Shown piece after piece: positions 1 to 13,560 of a stretch of 64,000 nucleotides of DNA. The notes under the pieces are model-generated. The model was given only the letters and a program-made list of their open reading frames with translations. It ran no database searches and was not told the DNA's origin. The DNA comes from Brachynemurus nebulosus. Its lineage: Eukaryota > Arthropoda > Insecta > Neuroptera > Myrmeleontidae. The stretch spans positions 41,604,551 to 41,668,550 of the forward strand of contig JAPWDM010000004.1 of the NCBI GenBank assembly GCA_035578155.1, read 5' to 3'. A program made the translations under genes and the position numbers. Position 1 is the stretch's first letter. The number at the start of each line of letters is the position of its first letter.

Positions 1-1119
1 ATAAATATTATTTGTAATAATGTAAGCTTTACGATAAACTCAAGTTTTCGATCTAAATGATCGCTGTTCACGATTAATAACGATTTTGTTGGAAAATTTT
101 CTCCGTCGCCACGGATGTATCCATTGTCACGGTAGAATGTGACGATGGGAGACATGAAAGTGGCGAAAGATACGATAATAAAATAAGTATATATTTGTTA
201 TATCAGTGTTTGTTTGTATATCGACTAAATTGTTTAGTTAATTAAGTTGATTAATTTGGTCAACTCCTAACCAATTTTTTTATATCATAAAACACAAACA
301 ACACACACTCTTCAATTTTTCGCAAACTTTTTTTTTTTTTAATTGATATTAGGAAAACATAATATAAATATATTATTTAAATAATAATTTTAATTTTATT
401 ATTTAAATTTAATTTAGACATTTTTTTCTGTCTGGATTCAGTAATCCGCAAAAAATATTGGTTTTAATATCAAACCGCGCTGCTGGTCTGTAAATACAGA
501 GGCTATGATAATTTTTGATAATTTTCCTACATTCTAGTCGTATAAAATCTATCAAATGGCTTTCTCTATTTTTTTTTATGGTTGAGACCTAAAAAATAGA
601 ACCACCCACATAATAATGGACACAACTTATGGACACTATATAATATTTTATGTTTTATCTAATATGTATCAATTACTCACAAATATATCATATTTCAATC
701 ATATGCTAATGTAATCAATTTATAATATCAATTACAGCTTATATCAGTTTTTAGCTTTTTAATTCTAAGATTTGTAAATAGAGGCCTCATCTCTTAGTCA
801 GCTAAATGCACTTTTCTAGAACATAACGAAATAGAATAAATACGAGCGTTCAAGTCAATTTCAACGAGTTTAGTTTTCTTTATAACGATTTTTATTTTTT
901 AATCAACGTCGCGAACGAGCGAGCATAACTATGTATATATATAAAATATCGAAAAGGTAAAAAATAAGTTAAGAGAGACTTTGAGGTCCTTCTTAAAGTA
1001 GTTAAAATCATATATCTTTATTTAAAGTGAAAAATAAATATGACTGATAACATGATATAAGTACTACTAAATAAAATAAAATTTATTATTTTATTATAAA
1101 ATAAAATAATAAAAGTTTT
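1..1119. other. AT-rich region without a recognised gene
   Basis: I see no coding frame, RNA gene or repeat boundary that I can support here. The stretch contains short A/T homopolymers and stop codons in all frames. Confidence 0.6.
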
Positions 1120-1259
1120 ACAGTATGTTTGTTAGTCGAATTTTCCTACTAAAAAAAATTAGACTTATACAGCCTATACGATAAGAACGGGACGAGGCGA
1201 GAGTAGGGGCGCTATCCGTCTTCGGACTCGTAGAAGACGATTCTGAAGAAAAAACAATG

Positions 1260-1262
<3 letters not shown>
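1120..1262 (-). repeat. Dispersed repeat fragment ending at a (TA)n array
   Basis: The reverse complement of this segment matches 31666-31800, including the shared stretch GGATAGCGCCCCTACTCTCG. In both places the segment abuts a (TA)n array at the same end, with CAGACAT next to the array. This shows a dispersed family with the TA array as its terminus or immediate flank. The element class is not identified. Confidence 0.7.

Positions 1263-1326
<64 letters not shown>
1263..1326. repeat. (TA)n microsatellite
   Basis: An uninterrupted TA dinucleotide array of about 64 bp. It directly touches the left terminus of palindromic element FB1. Confidence 0.95.
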
Positions 1327-1329
<3 letters not shown>

Positions 1330-2722
1330 TGTCTTTCATAAAGTCCGCACCATATGGGAAAATTTTTTACTATTGATATTTTGAAAAATATTTTAGTGGG
1401 GTTAGTTGGTGCATCGGTTGGAATGAAAAAGTGGCTGAACGGGTTTCACCCCCGACTTGTTATTTGGCGGGAAAACGGAAATTTCAAATTTGTTAATTAC
1501 GAAAAATGGTAATAATTTAAAGTTATTGGTCACTTTCTCATGAAAGTTTGGCATCGTATCAAAATTAGGTCTAGTAAACATATTCTGACATTTAAATACC
1601 ATAATCTGCAAAAATAATGCCCAAAAATCCGCTTTTTCAAAATACGACTTTAAGTGGCCCTAACTTCAAAATAATTTTACAAATTCTAGGAAAATAAAAA
1701 TTTAATCATTCTTTGAGATCTAATTATTCATAAAATCACAATTATTATCAAAATATTGTCACAGATATATAGTCCTTTAATAGAAAAATTTAGTTTTGTA
1801 CTAAAAAAAAGTCTCTGTAACATTGGAGTTTTAATAAGCATGAACAAATTTAGTACTATATTTTCTTTCTAGTTAGTAGCAAAGATACTTATTATGCTAA
1901 TTTCACAAAGAAATTCCTAAGAATAATTCAAATAAATGATATTACAGTCCTTTAAATTTACAAGAATTTTTGATAATATTTGATATTTTATTAACAAAAT
2001 TTATTATCAACAGCCATGATACATAAAAATCACGGCAATATTGATAATATTATTAATAACTAGTTAAATATTAAGAAAATTTCTAGCAGTTTTAAAGGAC
2101 TCGGGTCATTTATTTGAACTAGTCTTAAAAGATTTTTTTATGGAATTAGCGTACTGCATATCTTTACTACAAATTATAAAGAAAATAAAGTGATGATTAT
2201 TGTTCATCCTTATTAGAACTCCAATGTTACAGAGACATGTTTTTTTATGACAAAATTAAATTTTTTTATTGAAAGACCAATATCTGCGGCAATGTTTTGA
2301 TAATAACTGTGATTTTATAAATAAGCAGACTACAAAGATTGGTATAATTTTTATTTTGCTAGAATTAATAAAACAGTTTTAAATTTACGGTTACTTAAAG
2401 TCGAATTCTGGAAAAGTAAATTTTTGGGCTTTATTTTTCCATACTGCGGTATTTAGTTAACGGGATATATTACCTAGACCTAATTTTGATATGATATCAA
2501 AATTTCATGACGAAGTGATCAATACTTTTCAATTTATTACCATTTTTCATAATTCGCAATTTTGAAATTTTCGGTTTCCCACCAAATAGCAGGAAGGGGG
2601 TAAGATGTGTTTTGCTACTTTTTCATTCCAACCGATATACCGACTAGCCCCACTAAAATTTCTTTTAAAAAATCAATAGTAAAAAAGTTTCCCATATGGC
2701 GCGAACTTTATGAAAGACACTG
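1327..2722. mobile_element. FB1: full-length palindromic (foldback) TA-bounded element
   Basis: Left terminus CAGTGTCTTTCATAAAGT is the inverted complement of the right terminus (ACTTTATGAAAGACACTG), and both are preceded or followed by TA. The complementarity does not stop at the ends. Internal blocks pair too: 1405-1450 pairs with 2600-2650, around 1560 pairs with around 2485, and 1815-1845 pairs with 2200-2235 (TAACATTGGAGTTTTAATA against its complement). The centre lies near 2025. The whole ~1.4 kb can therefore fold into one long imperfect hairpin. There is no coding capacity. TA flanks and CAGTG ends suggest a non-autonomous Tc1/mariner-type MITE, which is an inference. Confidence 0.85.
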
Positions 2723-2729
2723 TATACAT

Positions 2730-2800
<71 letters not shown>
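2723..2800. repeat. (TA)n microsatellite with a few ACA interruptions
   Basis: TA array that begins at the right end of FB1 with interruptions (TACATATACATACATA) and becomes pure up to 2800. It separates FB1 from the truncated 5' end of the LINE. Confidence 0.95.
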
Positions 2801-2803
<3 letters not shown>

Positions 2804-5588
2804 ACGGATGTGACAATTTTGATCTTGTGTGATATCGATTCGTATTGATTAAAAATATTCGATATTGTTCTACCATATATATGCAGTGCGCAAACTGCAA
2901 GATCATACCATATTTTCGTCTCTGGTCCTTTTTTAAAAAAAAAGGTAGTTCAGTTTTAGTTTTACATACGAATCTTTACGAATATAACGAAGATTACCTT
3001 CAAGCAACAAGCGTAGTGGTGGAAGATTGGATTGGACCAATAACTTTTTCCGCTGTGTATTGTCCTCCAAGATATGCAATCAGCCAGGATATGTTTCAAA
3101 ATTTTTTCAACATCCTTGGAAATCGATTTATCTCAGGCGGTGACTACAATGCTAAGCACACGCATTGGGGTTCTAGGCTCATCAACCCTAAAGGTAGAAA
3201 ACTTCTAAAAGTTATCGATGACAGCAATCTGAATCATCTATCTACGGGTGAACCAACTTATTGGCCATCTGATTTAAATAAAATTCTAGATTTGTTGGAC
3301 CTATTTGTTACGAAAAATATGTCTAATAGATACATGGAGATAAAGTCGTGTTTTGACTTATCATCGGACCATTCACCTGTTCTGCTTAGAGTTAGCACTA
3401 AATTAATCCATAAAGAGAAAACACCTGTTCTGTTCAATAAGCACACGGACTGGGATTACTTTCGAAATTATATTGACAAAAAAATTACCTTAAGAACATC
3501 CTTAAAATCAGAATTAGAATTAGATCAAGCAGTGGTAAATTTTACTAATATCATTCAATCTGCTGCTTGCGAATCCACTCCAGACATTGTCAATAACTCA
3601 GGTGTCAAAGTTACCTCACCAGATACAGTTAAGGACTTGATTTTAGAAAAACGGAGGCTAAGAAGAATATGGCAACAAACCAGGTTTCCAGGAGACAAAA
3701 ATCGTTTTAACAGAATATCCCAAAAGTTAAAGAGATTACTGAATAAATTAAAACAGGATGCTATTGAAGATTATCTCGAAAATCTTTGCCCAACTGAAGC
3801 ATCTGACTACTCCCTCTGGAAAGCTACTAAGCACATTAAACAGCCATAACAACAAATACCACCACTTCGTGGAAATAATGGAAGCTGGGCAAAAAGTGCA
3901 CGAGAAAAGGCAGAACTTTTTGCTGAAACTCTATCTGAAGTTTTTCAACACAATCACGGAGACAACTTAAATATTGAAGAAACTCAACTTTTAGAAGCAT
4001 CTTCAGAGCCAACTGTCCCAGTTGAACCTTTTTCGCCAAAGGAAATTAAAAGATTGATCTGGAATGAATTAAATATAAAGAAAGCTCCTGGCTATGATCT
4101 TGTCACAGTTAGGATTCTAAGAGAATTGCCTAATAAAGGTATTATGATGATAAATTTAATTTTTAATGCCATTTTAAGGCTAAAATATTTCCCTGCTGTT
4201 TGGAAATTAGCTCAAATCATCTTAGTACAAAAGCCGGGGAAGCCAGTAAATGAGGTGACGTCGTACAGACCAATCAGTTTACTCCCCGTTTTATCCAAAA
4301 TGTTCGAAAAGTTATTTCTCAGAAGACTGCATCGAGTCCTCGATGACCTTAAAATTATTCCAGATCATCAGTTTGGTTTTCGCGCAAAACATTCAACCGT
4401 CGAACAAGTTCATCGTGTAGTCAATACGATCAACCGCTCTTTTCAAGAAAAAAAAATATTGTACAGCAGCTTTTCTCGACGTGAGTCAAGCATTTGACAA
4501 AGTGTGGCATACTGGCTTATTGTATAAATTAAGGAAAAATATTCCTGAATCATTCTACTTAATACTGAAATCTTATTTGTCAGATCGTTACTTTCATGTA
4601 AAGTATCAGAGTGAAATATCAGAAATGTTTCCAGTCCGTTCCGGTGTACCACAAGGTAGTGTTCTAGGGCTTATTCTTTATCTTATATATACTGCAGATC
4701 TGCCGGTTGATGAAGAAAATACTACTGCAACCTTTGCTGATGATACTGCTATCCTAGCTACTGATGAAGATCCAAATGTTGCATCACAAAAGTTACAATC
4801 TAGCTTGCGTCGAATACAGGAATGGTTACATAAATGGCGTATTCGAGTAAATGAAACGAAATCAGTGCAAGTTACATTTACTACGAGAAAAGGAACCTGC
4901 CCTGCAGTTAGTTTGAATGATGTAGTGTTACCATTAGCAACTGAAGCTAAATATCTAGGTATACATCTAGATAGAAAACTAACATGGCGTAAACATATTT
5001 GGACTTAATGTAAGCAACTAAATGTTAAGTTTTCTAAGTACTATTGGCTTCTAGGTCGTAAATCAAAGTTATCTTTAAGAAACAAAGTTCTAGTTTATAA
5101 AAGTGTTATCAAACCAGTATGGACTTATGGTATTCAACTTTGGGGTACGGCTAGTGTTAGCAATATTGAGATATTGCAACGATTTCAGTCTAAAGTGCTA
5201 CGAGCCATAAGTGCTTCCCCGTGGTACGTGCGTAACGATGACATACATCGCAGTCTTCAAGTGCCCACAGTGCGTGAGGAAATAGTACGATACAGTGATA
5301 AATACATTCATCGCCTAGAAAATCACCCTAATGTGTGTGCCCTTAACTTACTTGACAATAGTGACTCTTTGTATAGACTCAATCAACAGAATATTTTAGA
5401 ATTAAGATATAGATTTATTTAGCTTTTAATGTATAGTATATTATATTTAGTATATAATTTATTTTGAGTGATTACCAGTGGGTAATCACCATTCCCGTTA
5501 TGTTCTATCATCGCGCGATTTATAGTTCTATTTAGAACTGATAATCGATAAACGAGGATGATAAAAAAAAAAAAAAAAAAAAAAAAAA
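2801..5588 (+). mobile_element. 5'-truncated Jockey-like LINE with poly(A) tail
   Basis: The element starts just after a (TA)n array, runs through endonuclease and reverse transcriptase relics, and ends in an A-run at 5563-5588. The 3' UTR is short (about 140 bp). The N-terminal half of the endonuclease and any ORF1 are absent, as is usual for 5'-truncated LINE insertions. I could not identify a target-site duplication, partly because the 5' flank is simple sequence. Confidence 0.85.
2845..5422 (+). pseudogene. Endonuclease-reverse transcriptase of a Jockey-like LINE, broken
   Basis: The reading order is that of a non-LTR ORF2. It starts with the C-terminal half of an apurinic-type endonuclease (GGDYNAKHTHWGS near 3140-3175 and SSDHSPVLL near 3361-3387). 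The RT fingers/palm follow (SYRPISLLPVLSK near 4261-4300, HQFGFRAKHST near 4366-4400, GVPQGSVLG near 4640-4670, catalytic FADD near 4730). The thumb and C-terminal region run to 5422. Breaks are a TAA at 3847-3849 with the frame continuing, a frameshift in an A-run near 4447-4456, and a TAA at 5006-5008, again with the same frame open afterwards. The catalytic FADD box is intact, so the copy is young enough to be read easily but cannot encode the full protein. Domain style (GGDYNAKH, PISLLPVLSK) is that of the Jockey clade; placement within it is not resolved. Confidence 0.9.
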
Positions 5589-7004
5589 CGAATCTTTCGC
5601 CAAGAAGGTAACTTGCTAGAAACGTTTAAATAGTTAGTCAGTATATCTTTACTCTAAAATTAAATTGCGTGTTCAATTTTTTAATATAATTATTAGAAAA
5701 TAAAGTAGGCTCTGCTTTTGTATGCGTAATAATTTGAACCGGGCGTATTAATACAGTTGTATTACTGCATGGGATCAACGCGTAGAAACAGTCTCATGTA
5801 CACACACTTGTGTTTTTGGTTCAAGTAGATAAAGACGCTTTCGTCATTCGCTCTGTACAATACTTTTATTATTGTATTAGAACAAGGATGACGCAATCTC
5901 ATATTTTTTTCTTTTATTTTTGAAACATAATTTTATTTTTAAACTCTAACCAAATAATATAACGATATGTATTTTACAAAACCTCTGTGTAATTTTCATT
6001 AACAAATAATTTTATAATGTGGCGTATCCGTTTTGGGATTCGGAAGCACAAGATGGCGTGTTTGGGTAATAATTTAAAAATTTCTCTTATTATTTTAATA
6101 TAAATATTTTATAGGATTGGTTCCATTATACCAATCCTATTCTTATGCATTGAAACACTATCGTTTCAAATTTATATAATATCGTCTTTTTCTCAGTTAA
6201 ATGTAATTGATCATTTCTGTTGAAAAATCATTACGATATTTAGATTTAGTATTGTAATATTATGTAAAATTCTATTTTTATTGTAACAAAATTTATTTAT
6301 TATTATATAAAATTTCTCTTTAAGAAAAAAATTATGTAACTTATTCGCCATTTTGAATATTTTGAATATCTCGTTAGCACGTTTTAAACTTTGAAATATT
6401 ATGTAAAATTCTTACCATTCGCATCTTTCAATATTAATTCATATTCCTTCAGCCCCTTTTTTAAAATGATGTTTAACAAAAAACATGTGCTTTACTTGTT
6501 AACTAGTGTAACTTATTTATAAAAAAAAAAACTTATTTAATATTAAATAAAATTAGTTTTTAAATTTAATTTCCAAAATTATTATTTACGATTTCCTACA
6601 TACCATACTTACAGAAAAATAACCAGTTCATTTCTTAGAATTTGGGGCGTTCGATAAAAAAAACCTTTTTACATTCTCAAAACTTTTTTTAATTCTTTTA
6701 CGTCCTTATGTACATACTGTTTTGGGCCCAGCAGTTGATTTTGGGGAATAGTCCCTAGTCCAGGAGCCGTGTCTTCTCATAGTAGAGGAGCCGGTTCCCC
6801 TTAATTTAATTCAATTCAAATTTCTTTATAATTTTAACTTTGTTTAATGACACCGTCAATTAAAGATTGCATTAACTTAATTTAGATTTCATTAACACCT
6901 TCATTAGATTTAATTAATTAACCAATAGTCAATATTAAAATCTTATTACATGTATTCCATCACACATCTCTCTTTAATTTTTTTTTTAAATTTTTTTTTG
7001 GTGT

Positions 7005-7006
<2 letters not shown>
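5589..7006. other. AT-rich region without a recognised gene
   Basis: No supported gene or element. The sequence is AT-rich with short homopolymers. Confidence 0.55.
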
Positions 7007-8240
<1,234 letters not shown>

Positions 8241-9097
8241 TATTTGTAAAATGAATTTAAAACATAATATATTAAAAACGTATTATTTGTTTTATAAAAT
8301 AATTTACTTACAGCTAAAAAAAAATTATTTAAAATACTCAATTTTTCAAATTTCTGGCTACCCGTAACCCTTTAAGCGTTCGTAATTTTAAAGTGTGTTG
8401 AACAACTCATGGATGTAGTGTCGCTCCAAAGGTGCAATGTGGTAAATAAAGCTCATAGTCTTCTATTTAATGACGTTGAAATACTTGTAAAATATTTTTA
8501 AAACTTCGCTTAAGAAATTTTTATACGATATTAATTTTTAATAAGGAAAATACAAAACCTCTGCAAAAATCCACTTTGCCCCTATAGATGTCCTAAAGCG
8601 GGTAATCATTTTTGGGCAAAGCGAGTAAGTACATTATGTATTTAAATACTCTAATTATTTTATAATATAAACTTTCTCAATCATATAGAACTTAACAATA
8701 ATAATAATTAAATAAAAAAAATTGAAGAAAGACAAAAATAATAATTTTATAACAATTAATTGTAACTTTCTTTACAACCTCCATATTGGAGTATAACTAG
8801 TTGCAGAGTTTTTGAGGTATCAAAGTCCAACAAAAAGGAAAGATGTATTTTTAGTAAGAGATATACATATTTTATTATATAAAGAAGATAAAATACTTTT
8901 GCAATAAAGATGGATATAGAGTAATTATGTCTAAACTCCCCCTATTAGTTGTTATATCTCTCACTCAGGTAATATTGAACGATACATACAATGTATAAAA
9001 ATACACTACGTTGTAAAAAAAAGTAATCGATTTTGAAATAGTTTGCTTATTTATATAGTAATGCAATGATGTACCTACTTAAATAAGTAATTTTAAA
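8241..9097. other. AT-rich region without a recognised gene
   Basis: Nothing supportable. On the minus strand this would be the downstream part of the transposase relic at 9098-9467, but I see no conserved transposase motif in it. Confidence 0.5.
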
Positions 9098-9467
9098 TTA
9101 AATAAATTTCCTATGAATGTTTTTCAATATGGGAACAATTTTTTCCGTCGTAAAAATATTTTGTATAATATTATTAAGTACTCCCTTATTGAAGCTGTCC
9201 AGATCTGTTTTATGTTTTACATGTTTTTTTCTTTCTTTTTCAGCAAAAATAGCTTCCGATCCATTTTTTTTTTTTTTTTGCTTCACTAGCTATTCTAGTT
9301 AAAGTTGCCAGCGATATACCCGTAGCTGCAGAAACACAATTTTTAACATGAGTTAATGGGATTTTCACACCATCACTTTCACTTTTCATAAACACTAACA
9401 CATTTAAAATGATAAGTTTTGCTTGTGGACTTAACATTTTATTTTTAATACTCGTATTCATTTCCAT
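9098..9467 (-). pseudogene. N-terminal relic of a Tc1/mariner-type (IS630 superfamily) transposase
   Basis: The minus-strand frame from 9467 opens with a helix-turn-helix-like domain: LSPQAKLIILNVLVFMKSE, then IPLTHVKNCVSAATGIS and LATLTRIASEAKKKKK. It resembles the N-terminal DNA-binding region of arthropod DDE transposases that begin SPQAK/SSQAR-type and carry V-AATGIS. After the A-run near 9265-9275 (plus strand T-run) the homology shifts frame into the second frame (9286 down to 9098), which continues KHKTDLDSFNKGVLNN and TTEKIVPILK. This fits a frameshift in the homopolymer. No DDE catalytic core is visible further downstream. The family assignment rests on memory of the domain pattern and is moderate. 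Confidence 0.55.
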
Positions 9468-11937
9468 ATTTAAATTAATTAAATATCAATAGATAAAAAC
9501 CCGATTAAAGTAGAGGGTATAAAAAAGTATAATAATAATCAAGAATACGATAAGTTAAAAAAAAATTGTTAAAATATCGAAAATTGTATCTGACAGGTAA
9601 AGCACTTGACTAGCCAAAGCTAAGTAAAAGTACTGATTCTAAAAATTACAAATTTATTTGTAAACATACAAATTTTGTAAAACTAATAAACAGATTTTAT
9701 TGAAAAATTGATAATAATAGCAATATTTACAAAGGTAGGTTTTATGCAGGTTTTATGACTGTATCAGGTAGTTCAATAAAATTGAATACATTTCAATTAA
9801 TTAACCACTGAAAAGTACAGACATTAAAAGAGAAAATTGTAGACCGTTTTATTATTTGCAATATTTAGTAAATTGTTCAGAAAGTATAAAATATTAAAAA
9901 TTAAACGTTTCTAAACTACAAGAAATATGTAATATAATTAAAACTAGAAATACCTATGATAAGAAATTTAATGTTTCAAGACGACTTAACGCTACCAATT
10001 TTAAAATATTAAATACTAACAGAAAAATTTTTTATGAAAGATACCCTTACATAGTAATAATAACATATTTTGGTATTTATAAATACGTTTTTTTTAATGG
10101 TGTAGACCCTTATTTTCATTTATTTAACGGAGTACTGTAGTAAAATTGGAAGTGGACTTTAGTCGCTCAGAAACTTTGCAAATACTTATATATTACTTCA
10201 GGTGGTTCCACATCAAAATCACCCCAAACAAGGCAAAAATATTTTTTCAAATTTTTCCCTCATTCCGTCGTAAAAACAAGATTTTTTTTTTCTCCTTGCA
10301 ACAGTTTTTTCCATTAAGATACTTCTATTTTGTCTACCCGCTTTGCACAAAAAGGCTTAATTTTGTTAACTTAAAATAATTTCAAAATGAAAGCCGATAC
10401 ATGTCTAACTTTTTCTACATTAAATGTCAAATGATGATAACATAGTAGTCAAATTGGTAATCATACTAAAAAGATTACAAATAAAAGGTTTGTGACTAGT
10501 CACAGAATATTTATCTTCAAAATTTTTAACAAAACCAACAAAAAAATTTGATGACGCTTAACTAGGACATTAAACGACACAAGCGTTCAAGTGCAACTGA
10601 TTGATATTGGTTGATATTCGGTTAATCTCGGTATACACGCGACCTGATAAAAACATTCGATACAGATATACAAGCGCTTACCCTCTTTAAGAGGGGTACC
10701 CGCTCTGGGCGACCTTCCCCTACATACATAGAACATTCCACATTTAAAAAATAAATATTTTAGATACAATAAACAGAATTTACAAGTAGCTAAAATATTT
10801 TAAAACGATTCAGTGGCAGGTATGAAAGATTCCAGAATTTGACACCAATTTTCTTTAACTAAATAGGATGCAATATTTTAAATAGCGAATTCGTCTTGTA
10901 GCTTAAATTAAAGCCCAAAGCTTTTCAGAATATCCAATACGTACCTATACAATGTTTACCCTACCTAACATAAATTTCCCCTTCGATCAGGCCATGGGAC
11001 GACAATACCATCTCAACATCCGTAACGTTATAAAGATGCTCAAAAACTCGTTGAAGTACCCCACGTTCTTCTTTTAGGATTGAGAATGTATGAGAGGGGT
11101 TAAATTGCAAATCCCTAACAGAAATCTTCATTTCAGTTTTACGCAATTTATTTATTAATGGTACCCATTGTCCGTCACAATGTTTTCATTATGGTGTATT
11201 ATTGGTCATGCTATTATTCAAATTGGTGCTGCCTAGATCAATTATCCTTTATTATTCTTTATCTCTTAGTTGATACAAAAGTTGTATCTGCAAACGCCAA
11301 TATTCCAGGGATTAATTCCTTACTGCTAAAAATCCAGTTATTAAAACTCACGATACACGTGAAAAACATGATACAATGTTCTTTATTAACACGAGTGATA
11401 TTGTGATATTTTTACATTTATTTGAAATGAATAATAAAATCAGTCATATATATTTCGTTGCGAGTTACGTCAACGCTTTATTTTTAATTAAAAATATATC
11501 ATTAAATTACTCGTATCGTGAATATTTAATTTTATTATTGCCAATATAGTTTTAATTAAAATAAAATTATTAATAAAAATTTCATCTTGAAATTATTTTA
11601 TTCCTGCCTGCATCATATTTTAATATCTTAAATTTACGTTGACATATTTATATGAATCAATAAATAAAGAAGAACCCGTTAGTTTTTGAGAGTTCTTGAC
11701 AGGAATAATTATATCTCGAAAAATAAAATGTGCAGTGACTATCTGCCAGTCGATGCAATAATTTCTTTTTAATTAAAATTCATATACACATAAATATATA
11801 TCGCAGTAGAGGTTTATGCAGATGACTCGTATAGGATTTTTATCCAACGTCAGTTTTGAATCTGTAAAAGATTCACCTTTTCTCACAAAAAAGTCTGTCG
11901 TTTACGCAACTTAAATGCAAAGTTATTCTTGACAAAT

Positions 11938-11939
<2 letters not shown>
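9468..11939. other. AT-rich region without a recognised gene
   Basis: Several short open frames occur, but none has recognisable domains or composition unlike the surrounding AT-rich DNA. A slightly more GC-rich patch lies at 10600-10730 with no recognised homology. Confidence 0.5.

Positions 11940-12023
<84 letters not shown>
11940..12023. repeat. (TA)n microsatellite
   Basis: Pure TA array of about 84 bp ending directly at the left terminus of FB3. Confidence 0.95.
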
Positions 12024-12025
<2 letters not shown>

Positions 12026-12473
12026 ATGTGAGTTTTTTGAGAGTTGCCATTTTTATTACAGCCAAACCATTGATTTAATCGAAAAATTGTTCAAATAAGA
12101 GTTGTAGATATCGACGGGAGCAACCGATTGCTATAGTCACTTTATAGCTCTTATAGTTTTCGAGCTATGATACAAACTTATAGATTTTTAAATGAGACTA
12201 TATATTAATTTTTCGATAAAGCTGATCTAATGCATTAATTAACAACACAAATGCCGAAAAAAAATATTTTTACCCAAGTTTAATTTTTGAATTTTTTTTC
12301 AGTTTATCAATCAGACGGTAAAAATATGCATATGTACTTGAGGCTACTACAAGCGACAGTGTTATTTTTGATTACATTTCTAATACATCCAAGAAAATAA
12401 CTTTTTCCAGTACCATTTCTATCATACAAATTTGGCTGTAATAAAAATGGCAACTCTCAAAAAAATCACCTGG
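12024..12473. mobile_element. FB3: TA-bounded element with inverted termini
   Basis: Left end CCATGTGAGTTTTTTGAGAG and the complement of the right end (CCAGGTGATTTTTTTGAGAG) match. The following block GTTGCCATTTTTATTACAGC is shared by both ends. Length is 450 bp with no coding capacity. The left flank is a (TA)n array. The right flank is a short TATATATGTATATGTA run. Its termini differ from those of the other foldback elements. Confidence 0.85.
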
Positions 12474-12583
12474 TATATATGTATATGTACGACGTGTGAT
12501 CAAAAAATAGGGTGAATAATTTTGTTACGAGCAAAGTAATAAGTTTAAATCAAATTTGAATTAATCTCCTGCAAAGTACTTCC

Positions 12584-13016
12584 TTAGGCTAGCGATGTAC
12601 TTATCCTAACGTTTAATCCATGATTGGAAACATTTATAGAATGCTTCTTTTCTCGAATAGTCTCGAGCAGCTCTGTCGTGGCCCTCTTAATGAAGGGAAT
12701 GGTATCAAATTTTTTACGACTTTTATTTTTGGAAAGAGCCACAAGTCGTATGGTGCTGAATCCGGAGAAGAAGCCGGATATGGACAAATAGTGAAACGAA
12801 CTTGGAACGAACTCGGTACTTTTTTTGAGGTTGAGACACATCTCGACCGCTGATCGTCTTCAGCCAACGCGTTTCCGGTTTTGAGTCGCTCATATCACTT
12901 GTAATCTGTCTTCAGTCACCACATTATCGCTAGACACTGATTTTAAAATTTTATAGTGTTCTTTGATACTTTTTTGCAAATTAAATCTTAATGTTTCTAT
13001 GTTGTTCGATATTCAT
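12584..13016 (-). pseudogene. mariner-family transposase, internally deleted
   Basis: Reading the minus strand from an ATG at 13016, the frames recall the N-terminal HTH of mariner transposases (NIEQHRNIK, then a WLKTGNALAEDDQRS-like segment corresponding to the usual W-F/FK-GRE-IEDEPRSGRPS motif). This is followed almost at once by the C-terminal signature (PYPASSPDSAPYDLWLFPKIK, matching the usual HPPYSPDLAPSDYHLFPKLK). The end is the usual tail (FIKRATTELLETI ... KHSINVSNHGLNVRIS). A full mariner protein is about 345 residues; here about 144 codons remain, so most of the DDD catalytic domain is missing. Several stops and at least one frameshift are present. A GTGTGATCAAAAAATAGGGT sequence at 12495-12514 could be the remaining terminal repeat. 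Confidence 0.8.
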
Positions 13017-13178
13017 GACGCGCAACAGACACGGTAAACACGGCCTCATTCTTCCCGCTCAAGAAATCGGTCTATAAGTCATGAATCAGGATATTGAATT
13101 TATTATTTCAAATATATATAATTATATAACATCAGCAGTAACTACTATAAAAATTGATTGGCGTATTTCTTGATCACA

Positions 13179-13183
<5 letters not shown>

Positions 13184-13267
<84 letters not shown>
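13184..13267. repeat. (TA)n microsatellite
   Basis: Pure TA array of about 84 bp that touches the left end of FB4. Confidence 0.95.
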
Positions 13268-13270
<3 letters not shown>

Positions 13271-13536
13271 TCTCTATCTTACAAGTATTTAGACAAAATT
13301 TCTTTAAAAATTTTATTTAATTTTTTACGAGATCTTTTGTACCAAAGAAAATAGAAATAAGGGAAATAAATTCTTCAAAATCTATACTACGAAATCATAC
13401 TAATTAAAATCACAGCAATTATTTTATCTGTTTAAGAAAATAAAATTAAATTAAGACATGTGGCACAAAAGATTTCGTAAAAAATTAATTAAAATTTTTA
13501 AAGAAACTTTTGTCTAAACACTTTTGTGAAATACTG
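13268..13536. mobile_element. FB4: short palindromic TA-bounded element
   Basis: The left arm (GTATTTAGACAAAATTTCTT near 13286) and the complement of the right arm (CAGTATTTCACAAAAGTG then TTTAGACAAAAGTTTCTT) pair across most of the 269 bp. Both halves include a TTTTTTACGA.ATCTTTTGT.CCA block. The left flank is a long TA array, the right flank TATATATAAATATATGTATATA. The CAGTAT terminus and TA flanks are compatible with a Tc1/mariner-type MITE. Confidence 0.8.
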
Positions 13537-13560
13537 TATATATATAAATATATGTATATA

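Noticed and set aside
10146..10379. 77-codon open frame
   Set aside because: Phe/Lys-rich text of AT-rich DNA, no domain, no codon preference visible.
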